Assembly: GCA_022453515.1 (NCBI GenBank)
Contig: JAJNNY010000033.1
Location: 327,297 to 391,296, forward strand
Source: Astrocystis sublimbata
Lineage: Eukaryota > Ascomycota > Sordariomycetes > Xylariales > Xylariaceae
Length of the DNA stretch: 64,000 bases
Direction: 5' to 3'
Below are positions 10,883-23,466 of this stretch, in pieces. Position 1 is the stretch's first letter. Every line of letters starts with the position of its first letter. A model generated the notes under the pieces. The model did not search any database and was not told where the DNA came from. It saw only the letters and a program-made list of their open reading frames with translations. The translations under genes and the position numbers were made by a program.

Positions 10883-11872
10883 TCACGGGTTGCCAGGCGA
10901 ACCCTCGTCTTTGTTGATATCGAACTCAGGTATAAATTTGCCGCGAGCCTTGTCCAGATTCCCTGCGAACCCCGAGTCTTTGAGCGCCAAGCTGGCGGAG
11001 CCAAAGTCGTACGCCACCAGCTTGTCTCGAAGAGATGTGGAAGAAAAGCCATTCCACGACACCAGAGCCCCGTAAAACCATTTTCCCGTATGGTTCTCGA
11101 TGTTGTCGTCCTGTTGATTGCCAAAGCGGAAATCGTGAGAGCCGATGCCACTATCGAACAACAACATGTCAACGTTTGCATGGTAAAGCTATCGATCCAG
11201 GACATGACATAGGTAGGGAAGAATCGACAGGCAAAGGGAAACAATCGACTTACTCCTTGTGATAGACCATCTTCGGGTGAGTTCCCTCCCATCGGACGTC
11301 AGCCGCCGCCTTGACCTCATAGTCCCCATGGGCTGATGCCGCGACGTACTTAGCCACGCCATTCTGTGCCCAGACAACGATGTGTTCCCAGTCGTTGCGA
11401 TGACCCACGTCAAATGGCGAATAAGACAATACAACACTATGAAAGTCAAGAGTTAGCGGGCTTATAGAAACCTCAAGTACATACATAGTACTGTGCAACT
11501 CGATGATACATACTCTTTCTCAAAGAAATAGTCATATACGTAAGCGCACCAGCCGTTGTTACAGCGAGCTCGTGAATACACATTGTTATTCTGCAAGTCA
11601 GACAGATCGTGGCAGTCCGAGGCAAGCCCTGTATTCTTGTAGGGGAGGCCCGGGTTGATGGTGCCACCAGGCCCAATGGCGGGTGTGTTGTAGCATCCGT
11701 CTGTGTCGAAATCCATGGCAGGCTGGAACTTTAGGTCGTTGGCGGTCGCTTTCTGAGGTAGAGCCTTCGGAGGGTCGCGAGCCACAAGTGAGAATGGCAA
11801 TGGCAAAGCACCGGCCCCGGTGGCCATGAGCAAAGCTAGGCCCGTGGCCGCGAAACTCCGGGAAGAAGGCAT
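10883..11872 (-). CDS. Secreted NPP1/NLP-family protein (necrosis and ethylene inducing protein-like)
   Basis: Minus-strand exons are 11872-11514, 11436-11254 and 11150-10883, for 269 aa. Introns of 77 and 103 bp have GTATGT/GTAAGT donors and ATAG acceptors, both phase 2. A hydrophobic signal peptide covers roughly residues 1-23. The NLP heptapeptide core lies in exon 2 as GHRNDWE, whereas the usual form is GHRHDWE: the second His is Asn, and the first His, Asp and Glu that help form the metal pocket in this family are kept. Four Cys upstream of the core suggest two disulfides, closer to type II NLPs. Family members are secreted; some lyse dicot membranes by binding sphingolipids and others are inactive. 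Activity of this one cannot be read from sequence. It stands alone, not in a cluster. Confidence 0.9.
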
Positions 11873-14232
11873 TCTAGAACAGGTCCTAATCGCAATTTGG
11901 GAATGGGAAGCTGGAGATAACAACCTCAGTCGCTGCTCACTCACATCCTGGGGCCGGCTGCTTTTATGCGGCTTTGGGATGCCCTCATGCACTCACTCCC
12001 CGCAATTCTAGGCCGGCTCACGATGGTGAGGCGCACCGAGCTTGGCATTTTGGAATTCCAAGGACACGCCAACATACATGCAGCAGGCAAGCCCGCCTTC
12101 CTACTTAGGCAACGGCTGGATCCTATAACATGTGCCTACACGACATCATACAACGATCCGATGCGGTCTATGTACGGCTGGCACCCGAGGCGCCATCGGC
12201 GGGTGTCTGCCGAGTCTGCTACGCAACTCAGTTCAAGGTGGTTTCACGGGAATGGTCAGCCTATGGCTCCCCAACGTGGTCAGCCTTACAGTGACTGGTT
12301 GACACCTGGACATTAATAGCTCGCCTCGGCCCCGTCTTGGACAGTAGCATCGCCTTAGTGGGTGTTTAACCAGCTTCCTTCCCCGGACATTCGTCCAGCG
12401 TTGCATGCATACGCCTAAGGCAACATAACATAGTGTGGATCTAAGGACATCCTCCCATGACTCCAAGATCGGGGATCAGGTTGATCGGCACAAGCTCTCT
12501 ACCGTAGATCACCAAGATCTGTGCTAGGCATGACACTCAGTGATAGGACACATAGTCGACGTGGCCCAGTTCTCAGCTGTGTAAAGGGGTTCTCAAATTC
12601 CGACGATATTAAAAGATACCCCTAGTTTCTTATTGCTTAAGTAACACCCTCGTCTCTCTTCATCGCCTCTCTATGTCTGAGACATGAAGATTCCTATTCC
12701 CACGTGTCCTGCACGTGCTTTCACAAGTGACGGAGGAACTGTCCAGCGAAATAGCTGCGCCCGTAATGCGAAGATATAATGATTTCGCCTCACTCCCATA
12801 TACAATGGAAGTTTCACTTCAGAAAACATATTCTACCCTGAATCACAGACACGGTCGTCTCTATGGCTGACAACATGTATCAGGATAATTGCGTTGTCGA
12901 TGACATCACAAAGACCCGTAAGCCTACGATTTTCTGTTCTCAAATCCACCGCTCAGCCCTTGCAAGGTTCTCACGCATCACGCCCCTTTTCTTCAATTGA
13001 AAAGTGGAGGGACACGGCTATCGCAAGAAGCAGTGAAGTCTCGAATCTACGTGAGACAGAGATGGATTCGTAGTATATATCCTCATACTTCCTTCTCTGG
13101 GGAATCTTGTTGTAGACTTGGAGGGAATAAGACCCGACAGATTACCTGCTAGTCTCGTTGGTGTAAGAACTCGAGCCGCGACAGGTCTGCCGATGCGGTG
13201 AAAGTGCTTGCGTATCCTGCTCAAATTGGGAATGTGTCTTGTGAGATGTTTTACCAGTACCCCCTAGGAAAACACGGCCTGTAACTATCAAGGGTCCACA
13301 GTACTGGGCGTAGTCTCTTGTCCGTTGGTATCTGAAACCATGATGGAAAAGGGCTCAATGCTAACTCAGGGATTGCGTCTCAATACCTGAGAAAGAAACC
13401 TTGTCTTGTCATTCTCCTGGATTTGTTTGCCATCGTCAGAAAGCTTATTAGCATGCACTTTTCTCACAGCGATTCGAATGTTGCAAAACTACGTCATTTA
13501 GAAATTATAGTTTCAAGCCGATTGCAGACGGTGGCTAAATCAACAGCTATGAGTCGTGTCCAGCTGTTGTGGCGAAGAATGTGTTAAGGTCTAGCCTGCG
13601 ACGGGCAGAGACAATAAGGTTGAAATAGAACATGCAGTCTTTCGGCATAAAGAAGAAGTCAAGCTTACGGCAGTGATGATCCGAAGCTGTAGCAATGCTT
13701 ACTTCGTCATTGGCAAGCATTAGTCTTCACTATGAGCGGACTGAAAGGGGAGGAGGCCCCGATGATGGTTGCTCGGGCACGGGCTGTGCGACGTAATTCT
13801 GCACTTGCCGATGACACGGCGACAGAATCTCTGTCTCTACTAAGTTGGTACTCAATCAATTAAGACTCGATTTATATAGACGTATGTTCGGAAATTTTCA
13901 TCATCCTGTGAAAAGCGATGTTCAAAACCAATGACAAGAATGGTTACACATCAAAATGGGGATGGTACCTTTGAGGATCTTCAAGGATGTAGCGTAGAAA
14001 TAATTAGATCTTTGTTTGTTAACGAAATGCCAGCACTCAAATACACTGGCTTGCCGATAGCTTATAGTATTATACATGGTCTGGTGTATTCCTAAACACC
14101 TGCCCACCAATGATTGAGGCCTGCTCAAACTATCTACAGTGTCGCACTAGATTATCGGGTAGATTGGAGAGATGATATTAACACGCTAGGCAGCGAGTCG
14201 ACCGCATTCGAGTGTGACTGTATCCGATTGTG
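11873..14232. other. Intergenic (2.4 kb), nothing recognised
   Basis: No frame of convincing length or family resemblance appears on either strand. The first 300 bp are the presumed promoter of the NLP gene. AT-rich, TpA-containing stretches at 13430-14230 could be old degraded repeats, but I cannot identify them. Confidence 0.5.
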
Positions 14233-15164
14233 TCATATTTTACTCGGCTTTTCTGTCAACGTGAGCGCCGCTCCCTGCTGACCAGAATTTGGCTCTGAGG
14301 GGGGTTCCAAGATCCACTCGAGGATCCGTCTCCAGACCATCTCGCCATCGTGAGGAGTGTTTATCAGCAATTCCAATTGGGCCCAGGCCTTTTCGTCACT
14401 TACAGCATCGAAGCCAAACCAACGAACGGAGTCATGTAGCCTTAGACGCGCGGTCTCGGAATCCTTCTCGGGATGTCCCTGGAACGTGAGGACTGTGTTG
14501 GTCTCGTTGAGGAAGCACTGGTTTCTGTGAGCGAGTGCCGTGAATCCATGTGGCCCGGCAACAACCTCCCTTCGATGGTGTTGCTGCAGCATGAATGAGC
14601 CTAGATCTGCAGCTTCGTGAAAGAATTCCCGGCCCTGGGTTGTCAGGTCCACGGATGCGACCCCCATCTGTGTCGCGTTAGTTAGCTTTCTCATGATTTC
14701 TCCAACGACTGTGATAGTGCGTGTTTAGTCTTCGCACTCGCTCGGGGCTAGGAGATGGGGGCATGAATATAGATAGAATGGCCGACCTCAGGAACCGGGG
14801 CATCCGCAACGGTGCCGCCGTAGATGGCACTGATAGTCTGGTGGCCCCAGCAGATACCCAGCAGTTTCTTGCGCGGGTAATCCCTCACAAGGCGGCGCAC
14901 GAAGTCGTGGATCTCGAGGATCCAGGGATGGCGCTTGCGGGGGTCGACATTACTGCCGCCAAGGACGATGCAGTCGAAGTAATCCGGATTGGGAAACTCG
15001 CCAGGGCGGTTGGCAGGCTCGTAGAATGCGAGCTGTGCGCGAGGCGCCACGGCACCAATAGTACGTTGGTACGAGCCTCTGATGGCTGGCAGGAAGCGCG
15101 AGCGGTACGAGTTGAGCAGGATGGCAATGCGGAGGGCACCTGGTTCCGCATCTGGCTCAGCCAT
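14233..15164 (-). CDS. Class I glutamine amidotransferase-like protein (two exons)
   Basis: Minus-strand exons are 15164-14787 and 14667-14233, 270 aa. The 119-bp intron (GTCGGC...ACAG, phase 0) joins the half ending PVPE to the half starting MGVASVDLT. The catalytic Cys lies in LLGICWGHQ and the His/Glu pair in TFQGHPEKD, so the Cys-His-Glu triad of GATase1 enzymes is complete. The fold matches stand-alone GAT1 proteins of fungi (GMP-synthase glutaminase-like), sometimes linked to metal response or secondary metabolism. No synthase partner lies nearby, so the acceptor substrate is unknown; hydrolysis of gamma-glutamyl peptides is possible. The ATG at 15164 is chosen because the domain begins ten residues later (LRIAILLNSY); the frame stays open upstream to 15515, with other ATGs. 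Confidence 0.88.
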
Positions 15165-15910
15165 CACACGCCCGGCGGCGGCCGAGGTGAGTCCATCTTG
15201 GGCGCCGGACGGTGGCCTGGCAGGCGCATGCGACTGCAACGTGATGGCTGGCGTGGTACCGGCATTGGCGTGCAGAATGGGAGCCGGGTGGGTAAAGTGC
15301 GAATCCATCTGGCACCCTACTACTCGTATGCACAGCAGGTTGGATTGACACTGTCTGTTGAAGACAGTGCCGAGGGCAGGCTGTGGCGTTGAAGGCCTAA
15401 CAAAAACCCTCGACGCGTTCAGCTTGTTGGATCTGTTTGGCGATGGCAATTGTTGATTTGGGTAGAAGATGTTGAAACACGGGGAACTAATTAGGTACGG
15501 ACTAGATGAACCCACTCAGATGGAAGTACCCGTCTTGTAAGTACCTACACTAGCGTGGGAGGGGGGTCCTGTGACATAATGCCGGGCATGATCTTAGGTC
15601 TCTGACATGATCTCAGATTGGTGAACAGCTTTTGACGACTTCCTACTCGAGATAATGTCAGGTTCGAGACGATCACGGAGCTTTAATACGATGTCACACT
15701 CGACGTGATCTCGGGCTACGGCTATACACGTCTAAAGAAATATTCATTTATACGAATGTACTACTTTTTTCACAGTACGTACCTATTTACCCACGCCCAC
15801 CTACCCACACCCACCTGCCCACACCTATAGGTAGCCTACCAGTCCTCGCCTCGCTCGCCAGTCTCGCCAGTCCCTACGAGTACGCCAGTCCAATCCAATC
15901 CAGACGGAGA

Positions 15911-15980
15911 GCTCCAATCCAGTCCTAGGGGGTAGGCTCCGATCCAGTCCTAGGGGGTAGGCTCCAATCCAGTCCAGTAG
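15911..15980. repeat. 25-bp minisatellite, about 2.8 copies
   Basis: Units start at 15911, 15936 and 15961, each beginning GCTCCRATCCAGTCC and followed by TAGGGGGTAG in the first two. Units 1 and 2 differ by one A/G change. It lies inside the TIR element. Confidence 0.85.
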
Positions 15981-16004
15981 GTGTGTGTGTGTGTGTGTGT
16001 GTGT
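15981..16004. repeat. (GT)12 microsatellite
   Basis: An uninterrupted GT run directly follows the minisatellite inside the TIR element. Confidence 0.95.
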
Positions 16005-16398
16005 AAAGAGAAAATAGAGTCACGGCTTCAATCCAGTCTCTACTCGTCTCTAAGTTCGACGTGCCTTCTGTTTCTTTGGTTATTTCTTCGTGCGTGCCTT
16101 CCGTGTAAGAGGCTACCTAGCGTGCCTAGTAGGCTACGTGGGTAGGAGACGGTCTCCAGAATCCAACATGATCTCCAGACCCTGTAATAGTCTCTGGGCT
16201 GTGATTGGCTCGGGGACGGTCTCGGGCTATAGCCCATAGCGTACGGGACACTATTTCTAGCTAAAAAATAGTCCCTAGTACGTGACAGTCACGGAGACTG
16301 TTACGAAGCTTAGACATAGTCCTAGATTTTAGGGGACAGTCACAGAGCCTGTGACCATGCCCGACACCATGTCACAGAACCCCCCTCCCTCGGTAGTG

Positions 16399-19300
16399 TA
16401 CCTCCTAGTAGTCTTCTTGCGGGAAGCTCCCCAAGCAGGTAAGTGCCTAAATAGGTACTCATGCCCCGAATAGTACAAGTTAACCATACAGGTACCATAT
16501 TAAGAGGAGATACTAAGAGGTACCTCGGTACAACCTACTACTAGGCAGTGGTGTGAAGCGCAAGGGTGGAAACAGCAAGGATCTGAGCGGCTGAAAATGA
16601 GCAGAAGCGTAGCTGTTAGAGAAAAAGTAGCTGCATCTGTCATGGGGGATAAGTGCCTCCTTTCCTGCCGTCATTTCCTGCTCGTCTGCCCCGCCTCGCC
16701 CGCCTGCATCCAGGTACGAATAGTCTTTTACCTTTTAGCTGCCAATACGGGAGTGACTGAGCTAGCCCGCTAGGTACTTGGGTAGCGTGTCCGCCACTTA
16801 CAGCCATGCAGATATTAGGTGAGACACCATGCGCCCAACAAGAAAAAAAAACGTCGAAACGCCAAAATAAAACCGCTGATCGACGGAAACGTTGCCCGGC
16901 CGCTAGAGCACTTGCAACCCGATTAGTACAGGCCGCAACCTGCTGACGTAGCTCCAGAGCTCCAGTATCGGCACACGCGCCTCCTGGAATAGTACTGAAA
17001 AGTATCTGGGGTACTGGGTACCTGTCAAAGGATGCTGCAAGTTTAATTAAATCCCAACGGGCATGGACGATGCCTCTGTTGTTTACCAGTCAGTTGTTGC
17101 TCCTCCGTAGGTAAGTAGCTAGAGGAATCTGTGGGTGTAGACGGTGGATCTGTCCACAGCTCACTTCACCTCACTTTGCTCCTTGAAGCACAGCGTCATT
17201 TTAACCTTCCCGGTTTGTTGACATGGTCAAGTGGCGAATGCTCTCGTGAGTCGTTTGTACGAGTTCTTCGTTTGGCTAAGTAGGTAGGTGCCGTTGTCGT
17301 CTCTAGCCCGTTGGAGCAGATCAGAACTGAAGTAAGGCTCTGCTGTTCGGAGACAGAACCGTTGACTTCTACCGTAATTTACCTCTCAGTCAGATAGATC
17401 CGAGTTCGGATTGCCATGGTCCTGTAGCCAGGGTGATCGTTTCTTTCCACTTGTCATGTATGTTTTACTCTTGCTTTGGTTTCCTTTCCACCTTCGTCCA
17501 GTCATTACACCGAAAATACATCTTGTGACCCAATTCAATTGCATGTAATAGGAGTGACTCTGCCAATTGCGGATGCGTTTAGTGGTGCTATCAGCTGGGT
17601 GCTATTGGCATTGTCGTACATACAAGGTCATTGTAGCAAGGCAAAAGCAAAACGAAAGAATAGCCGATATCACCTTCTTCTTCTTTGCACAGGAGAGAGA
17701 CGCGCTGTTATTGGACAGATAACTTTCTTCAACGTTGGAAAATCAGATAAGAGGGGTCTATAGGGCGCCACCTGACGCTTCTTTTCAGCCTCCTGGTCTG
17801 CCAGAGGCAAGCAAACGGTGGGGAAAACAGTGATGAGCCAACGGAGCTTCATATATCCTCAGCTTGGTTGGTCATCCGGAAATGCAGGGTCATCGTTCCG
17901 ACCATAGTGCCTTCTGCAGGGAGCTGTAAAGTTACTTGGGCGACTTCGTGATTTGATAGACGCCAAGTTAGGAAATACATGCAGGTCGAACGTGTTGCAC
18001 CGCGTGCTCGTATTAGCCACCGCCGAACGCTTAATACCACCAGCCCGGGTCGTGGAAAGAGTGAATTCTTAGGTGGTATAGAACTGGTTCCAAAATACTT
18101 AGAATAAGTTGTGCGTAACCCCTACAAGGCAACCACCCGAAAGGCCAACCCTCAGAAACCAAAGACATACAGACCTGGAAACGAGATACGTCGGCGAATC
18201 TGCGCACCGCTACGTCAGATTTCGCATGCTGTGGACGTTTGCAGCATGCCACGGTGTAGGAGTAGGTAGTCACGGTGGTGTCTGTGGCGTCGCCGTTGGC
18301 ATAATCGGCTCGGAAGCGGCTCAATTCCTCTGCTATCGTTGCTGGCCCCCACACCCCCAAGCAGACTCGTGATTATAGCAAGTGATATGTTGACAACAGC
18401 CCTAGATAGAAATACCTCGTAGCAACATTATATGTTTCGAGACTCGTGAGTGACAATTGTGCAACAATGTCTGCAAAGGGTTAAATCCTCACATCGCGTC
18501 TTTGCACAGGTTGGCTGGTATATCGCCACCTGCAACCCGGAACCCTCAACTGTACCACAGAGTTTCCCATCGTGAATAAGTCTATAAGATTTGATGATCA
18601 GAAGCTGAAGAACACATGGGTCCGGGGAATCAGGTAATCAGGGGTATCTGATCTGTAGTACTTAGACTCGTCAACGAATTAATTTTCAAGCATGCACCTG
18701 ATTAGTTGTCTGGATTTGATTCGCCAAGTTCCTTTCAGCAATCAGGCCCGTTGTACCACGCGCCTGGAGATCTAGATACTGCCCCGACTATCGATCGTCA
18801 TCTGGGGATCTTGACAGGGATCGGTAGACTGGGCCGGGTTGTCTTTCTCAGCAACAGGCCGTTAGGTCGGCCGTGGGGTTGAATAGCGCGAGGCTGGTCC
18901 ATGCGGACAGCCGTCACCGTTTCGTCGCCCAGAATAATCATCCTTGCATAACAATCATACCCTCCCAGTCCTCATGATACTCGTGTACAAGTGATAAGTC
19001 TAAAGCTAAGCTTGGATCGGGCGTTAACGATGTTGTCATCAATAAGGACTGGGCTTGCAAATGCACAGGCACTGAAATAGCGGGAAACATGAGAATACCT
19101 AGTCTATGCCATACGACTCCACGGCACCTGATTACTTGTTTTCTGCACAAGTTGATGATTAGGGATTACATTTAGTGGTCAAACAGCCACCATCATTTTA
19201 CCTTAGGGTCGTGTATTGTCCGACCCAACTTCTTTAGGTTTGAATCGAGTACCTGAGAGTTGGTATGTCAGGTGACAGGTTATTGTGTAATCAACCACTA

Positions 19301-20577
19301 ATCTACTGCCTAAGATAGATAGCTCATCTATCTGTTCAGCGGTGATATTTGTCACTCATTGTACCAATCGAGATATACTTGCCAGGGCGATCTTCCAGTC
19401 TGCACTTGGTGGGAGTGTTTGTCGGTGAGCTCTTTAAGCAGCCTTCTGCATGTGATGAGAGTGAGCGGCATTATAATTGCATAGAGAGGGCGCCCCTAGA
19501 CTCTGACAACGGCATCCTTCACAGTGCAACTATATCAAGAAGTTAAAAAACCACGCTAAGACGAACCCCTCGACGTACTCTTGATCATTTTAGGAGATTC
19601 TTCTTCAGTTTCGAGACGCTTGCCTTCCCGAACCTCCACTTTCATTCCTTATTGCTCCACACAATTCAACGGAGCCGATTTCATGTTAACAGAGCATGGC
19701 AGCTAGGTTAACTTCCGTAGACAGTAGCCAGGCAAGTATGTAATATGTGATCGAAGGGAAGAGAGACCGAGGGCGCCACCTACAACATTAGTTATTACAG
19801 GAATGCCGTCCTGGCGCCGATGCGAGGGTTTTCCGTGATCGTATCATTACTATCTTGCTTCTGATCTGCAGTAAATATAACGATAGGCTTTTTGGCTCTT
19901 AAACTGTTCATTCATATATTGGAACGTTATTCCTATATCCTCTAATTGGCGAGCACTTCACTTCGTCTGAAACTCAAATCTTCAAAAATACCCTTTAAAT
20001 CGACATTCATATATTTGTATCAAACGCTCTCCACAATTGAGACATACAAGTTCATCGACATCGAGTACTCGTTTCTCTCGCCTCTATTACAGCTCTCCCA
20101 ACGAACTCGTTTCTGTGGTCGGATATCGCAAGTTCGTCTGCAGTTCTTGAGTCATCATCGGGGGGTCACACAATACTGCATCATCAAGAGCATTGGTTCT
20201 TGACCGCTAGGTCTTTCCTGCAAGCGTACCCAACGATCCTATTAGTGACAGAGTTCAAGCGGGGTCGACGGCGGCTTCACTGGACACATCCGCAACGAAG
20301 ACCAGTAGAAAAGAGCTGTCGAAGCTAGGTCGGAGGCGACATATCCAGAAGTCAAGACAAGACACCAAAGATGCTTGATATGAAGCCAACAACCCCCCCG
20401 CATTTTCAATGTGTCTGGTCACTCCACTGTGATTGTTTACCGGACGAGTCTCATCTCCAGAGATATAGCAGCGGCGAACTTGCGGTTTTCCAGCGCAGAG
20501 TGGTCGGCACAGCTGGATGTCAAATCGATCAAGCCCTTTGCGACGAGTCACTGTCTCAGCAGTATCTGCAGCGAATC
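16399..20577. other. Long intergenic region (4.2 kb) with probable 5' UTR at its end
   Basis: No gene is supported. Short frames at 17476-17763 and 18031-18372 have no family resemblance. From about 19930 to 20577 the sequence is pyrimidine-rich with short unspliced frames and probably belongs to the leader of the Myb-like gene. TpA-rich tracts around 18380-19350 suggest degraded repeats. Confidence 0.5.
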
Positions 20578-22159
20578 ATGAACAGTCAGATGTATCAACC
20601 TGATTTTGAAGGCGGCGAGGACAATAGTTCAGTATAGCACCCCTTCTATCCATCACATTCCCTAGCATATGCAGCAACGCACAAACTGACATCGGTTCTA
20701 GCAGCTCAACGACTACTTTCCCGAGAGCTTTTCCATGGTCGGTACAGGTCTGCCAAACATTGGGGAACAAACGACCGCTCAAGCTGTCTCACTTGCTAAT
20801 TGCGGAAGGGATGTTGGTCCGAGTCAATCTCAATACAGTAAAAAAACGGCCCTGGGAAATGAGCAGATGTTTTTCTCAAACCACCCCACAGCAAACGCAT
20901 TCACTCACGACTGGACTAGTAGTTACAACAACCAGCAACAGTTACAGTCCCCATTCTACAATTCAAGTGGCAACCTGAATCCAAGCACTGGAATCGACTT
21001 CCAGCATGGGTTGCCACCATCCAGCGAGCTTCTTTCTACTATGCCATCCCTTGCAGAACGACTCAATCACAATCATGTCAACCCAGCCATGCTGAGCAAT
21101 ACTTTCACTTCTTCAGCTGACTCTCCAACCGTGCCCGGGAGAACATCATTCATGACCAACAGGCCAGGATCTCAATCAGACCGTATGCCACTGATGGAGT
21201 TCCAAAGCAACCATGACGCAAGCCCTCTGGGTATCCAAGAACAGAGTTGGGTAGGGAGCTGTCCCACCACAATATCTCCCAAGATGCTGAGAATCAACCC
21301 GTCCCCAACACCGCCATTCTCCTCGTCCGAGTCATTTCAGACAGCGTTAGCAGCAACCAGTTGTGGTGGTCTAGAGCCTACTCCATCTGCCGAGGAGGAT
21401 ATCGAGGCTCTCGCCCATGAGGTGTTTGCCCACAAGGCGCGCAAACAGCTGCCTACCAAGCCCAACAAGCCCCGACCCGCACCCACCTCCATCCTACTGC
21501 CTCGCGCCCCTGCCTCGTCGAAGGGCAGGGCGAAGATACAAGCGAGGCAAGATCGACGCCACTCGCCGCTGCGACCGTTGTCCAAGGACCGCCTGGCGAA
21601 GATAGAGTATGACGAGGAAGAGGACGAAGAAGAAGAAGACGACGAGGAGGACGAGATGGATGCCATGCCCACAGACCCCGCCGACGCGGAACGTGAGAGC
21701 AAGAACCGATTCCTAGTGGAGAACAAGCGCAAGGGCATGACGTACCGCGAGATCCGCCGTCTGGGAGGGTTCACCGAAGCCGAGTCGACCCTTCGCGGAC
21801 GGTTCCGCACCTTGACCAAGGACAAAGACCAACGTGTGAGAAAGCCTGAGTGGCAGGAAAAGGATGTGAGTAATATCAATACATTTTCGAGCTCTATGGC
21901 CATGTCACACAAGAGGCCAGCTGATATCTAACACATCAAACTCTTGGACTAACAACAACCTATGATTGGAAAACAGATCCGCTTGCTCAAGAAGGCAGTC
22001 GCAAAGCTCGCGAGGGACGACAAGCCCACCCCCAGGGTGCCGTGGAAGCAAGTTGCGACATATATATTCAACCACGGTGGTTCATATCATTTCGGCAACG
22101 CGACATGCCGCAAGAAGTGGGATGACCTGGTGAAAGAGGGGGCTGGAAGCCTATCCTGA
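20578..22159 (+). CDS. Myb/SANT-like DNA-binding protein (three exons)
   Basis: Exons are 20578-20631, 20705-21865 and 21977-22159, 465 aa. Intron 1 (GTATAG, branch CTGAC) ends in TAGCAG, so exon 2 may start at 20702 or 20705 with or without a Gln. Intron 2 starts GTGAGT. The N-terminal half is Asn/Ser/Gln-rich and probably an activation or interaction region. An acidic run of Glu and Asp follows at about 21606-21660. The C-terminal part has NKRKGMTYREIRRLGGF, an RTLTKDKDQR linker, then a Trp-bearing three-helix segment WQEKDIRLLKKAV...VPWKQVATYIFNHGGSY. That order is seen in fungal Myb/SANT-like regulators. Nuclear DNA binding is inferred; targets are unknown. An in-frame ATG at 20371 would add 69 residues, so the start is uncertain. 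Confidence 0.8.
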
Positions 22160-22447
22160 CTACTCACCTGCATGAGATCCCAGAATATTGAAGATGTGCA
22201 GGTATAATAGTCCAAGGAAGACGAGGACCTTAGAGTGTAAGATATGAGGTAAAAAAGGGAGGCAGGCCTTGGTTTGCAGTACTGTGGTAATCGGAGTCGG
22301 GGATAGTCTGTCTGTACTTACATTGTTCAAATCAATACTGAATTGTAATTTCTAGTTTAATGTCTATGGTATACAAATAGCAAGTTCTATCACATGTGGG
22401 TACTATGAAGAGAACAGAACGTTTTCCAAATCCGAAACCCTCCTTGC

Positions 22448-23466
22448 TCATTGATCAGTAGGGGCTACTCCGATAGTTCCTAGGACACGAGGCAACATTG
22501 TGTCATTCGTTCGCAAGGCATCCCACTCCGATTTGTTTTTGACAAGGGCTGTGCCGGCTAATACTGTGCCATTGAGGGCGACAGTTCCGATATTATTACC
22601 AGCATCGTCCTCCACACACGCGCCCTCTGCCGTTCGCGGGCAGAGAGCCATGCAAGTGCTCGTCATGGCGAGGTTGTAGCTAATCTGCGCCTCACCTTGC
22701 TCAACCACCTCTACATTAGGCATAGCCGCATGAACCGCGCGCTTGTATAGCGACAGATAAGTAAGATGCTTCTCCGCAGCACTCATGTCAGCACTGAGGG
22801 GTGATGTGAAGACAGTGAATGGTAGTGTGTCCCCTGTGGCACGGAGTCTATCTGCGAGGACATCCCATTCCCCTCCGTGCTCGGCGCTTGCGAGACCATC
22901 CCTCATGCCCTCGACGGGGAGAAGCTGAAGGTGTCTGTGGGGTTGGCTCGCGCCCGAGTGCTCTCCCGAGTTGAAAAAGACATACAACTCCTTCTCCTCG
23001 CGACGGTATGCTTGTATACATGCATATGCAGCATCTACATCGTCTATGGCGAGAAGATGCGTCTGAGGCTTGAAGTGCTTGGTGGCCAGGATGAAGTGCT
23101 CTGGGACGATGGCGAACTTGTTCAGTATCAAGCTGTGGGAGGGCGGGAGGTGTGCAACAAGCATGGCGGGAGAGGGGTGCTCGAAAGGATTGAAGGGCTT
23201 GGCATCTGGGTCAACCGGCTTTGGAGGCGTCGGCTTCTGCGCGAGGGAGGGCGCATAGCGGAGCTGGAACTGGGTTGAGGACGAAGGGTCAGACGTCGTG
23301 GTGATCCCGACCTCGGCGGTATGCGCGCAACACTCACAGGAAGCGACCCGACGGTCAGGATGGCGACCTGGGTAGGGTAGTAGCTCAAATCCCCGCTGGC
23401 TTGCGCTTTCGTGAATGCCTCTCTGACCAAGTTAGGCAGGTTGGCGGGCACGATTGGCGGTGGCAT
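22448..23466 (-). CDS. Ap4A phosphorylase / ATP adenylyltransferase (Apa1/Apa2 family)
   Basis: Minus-strand exons are 23466-23338 and 23269-22448, 316 aa. The 68-bp intron (GTGAGT...CCAG, phase 0) links TVGSLP to FQLRYAPSLAQKP. The GASQPHRHLQLLPV segment holds the H-x-H-x-Q nucleophile motif of the HIT-like ATP adenylyltransferase family. Upstream are HSLILNKFAIVPEHFILAT and FFNSGEHSG, characteristic of the N-terminal domain. The C-terminal half (QISYNLAMTSTCMALCPR) matches the second domain. The enzyme cleaves diadenosine tetraphosphate by phosphorolysis to ATP and ADP in the cytoplasm and can also run in reverse. Length fits yeast Apa1/Apa2. Which paralogue this is cannot be told. Confidence 0.93.

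Larger units (their letters stand above)
15548..16398. mobile_element. MITE-like element with imperfect terminal inverted repeats and TA target duplication
   Basis: The left end (CACTAGCG, then GGGAGGGGGG...CTGTGACAT) and the reverse complement of the right end (CACTACCG, then the same words) match over about 55 bp. Most mismatches are C/T or G/A. Both ends are flanked by TA (15546-15547 and 16399-16400), the target duplication of Tc1/mariner-pogo elements. The 851-bp interior has no transposase frame, so it would be non-autonomous. Transitions as the main mismatch class fit RIP decay. The interior holds the 25-bp minisatellite and the GT microsatellite listed separately. Confidence 0.7.

Noticed and set aside
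10883..15164. Secondary-metabolite cluster joining the NLP and amidotransferase genes
   Set aside because: No synthase, tailoring enzyme, transporter or cluster regulator is nearby, and the genes are 2.4 kb apart with no shared signal.
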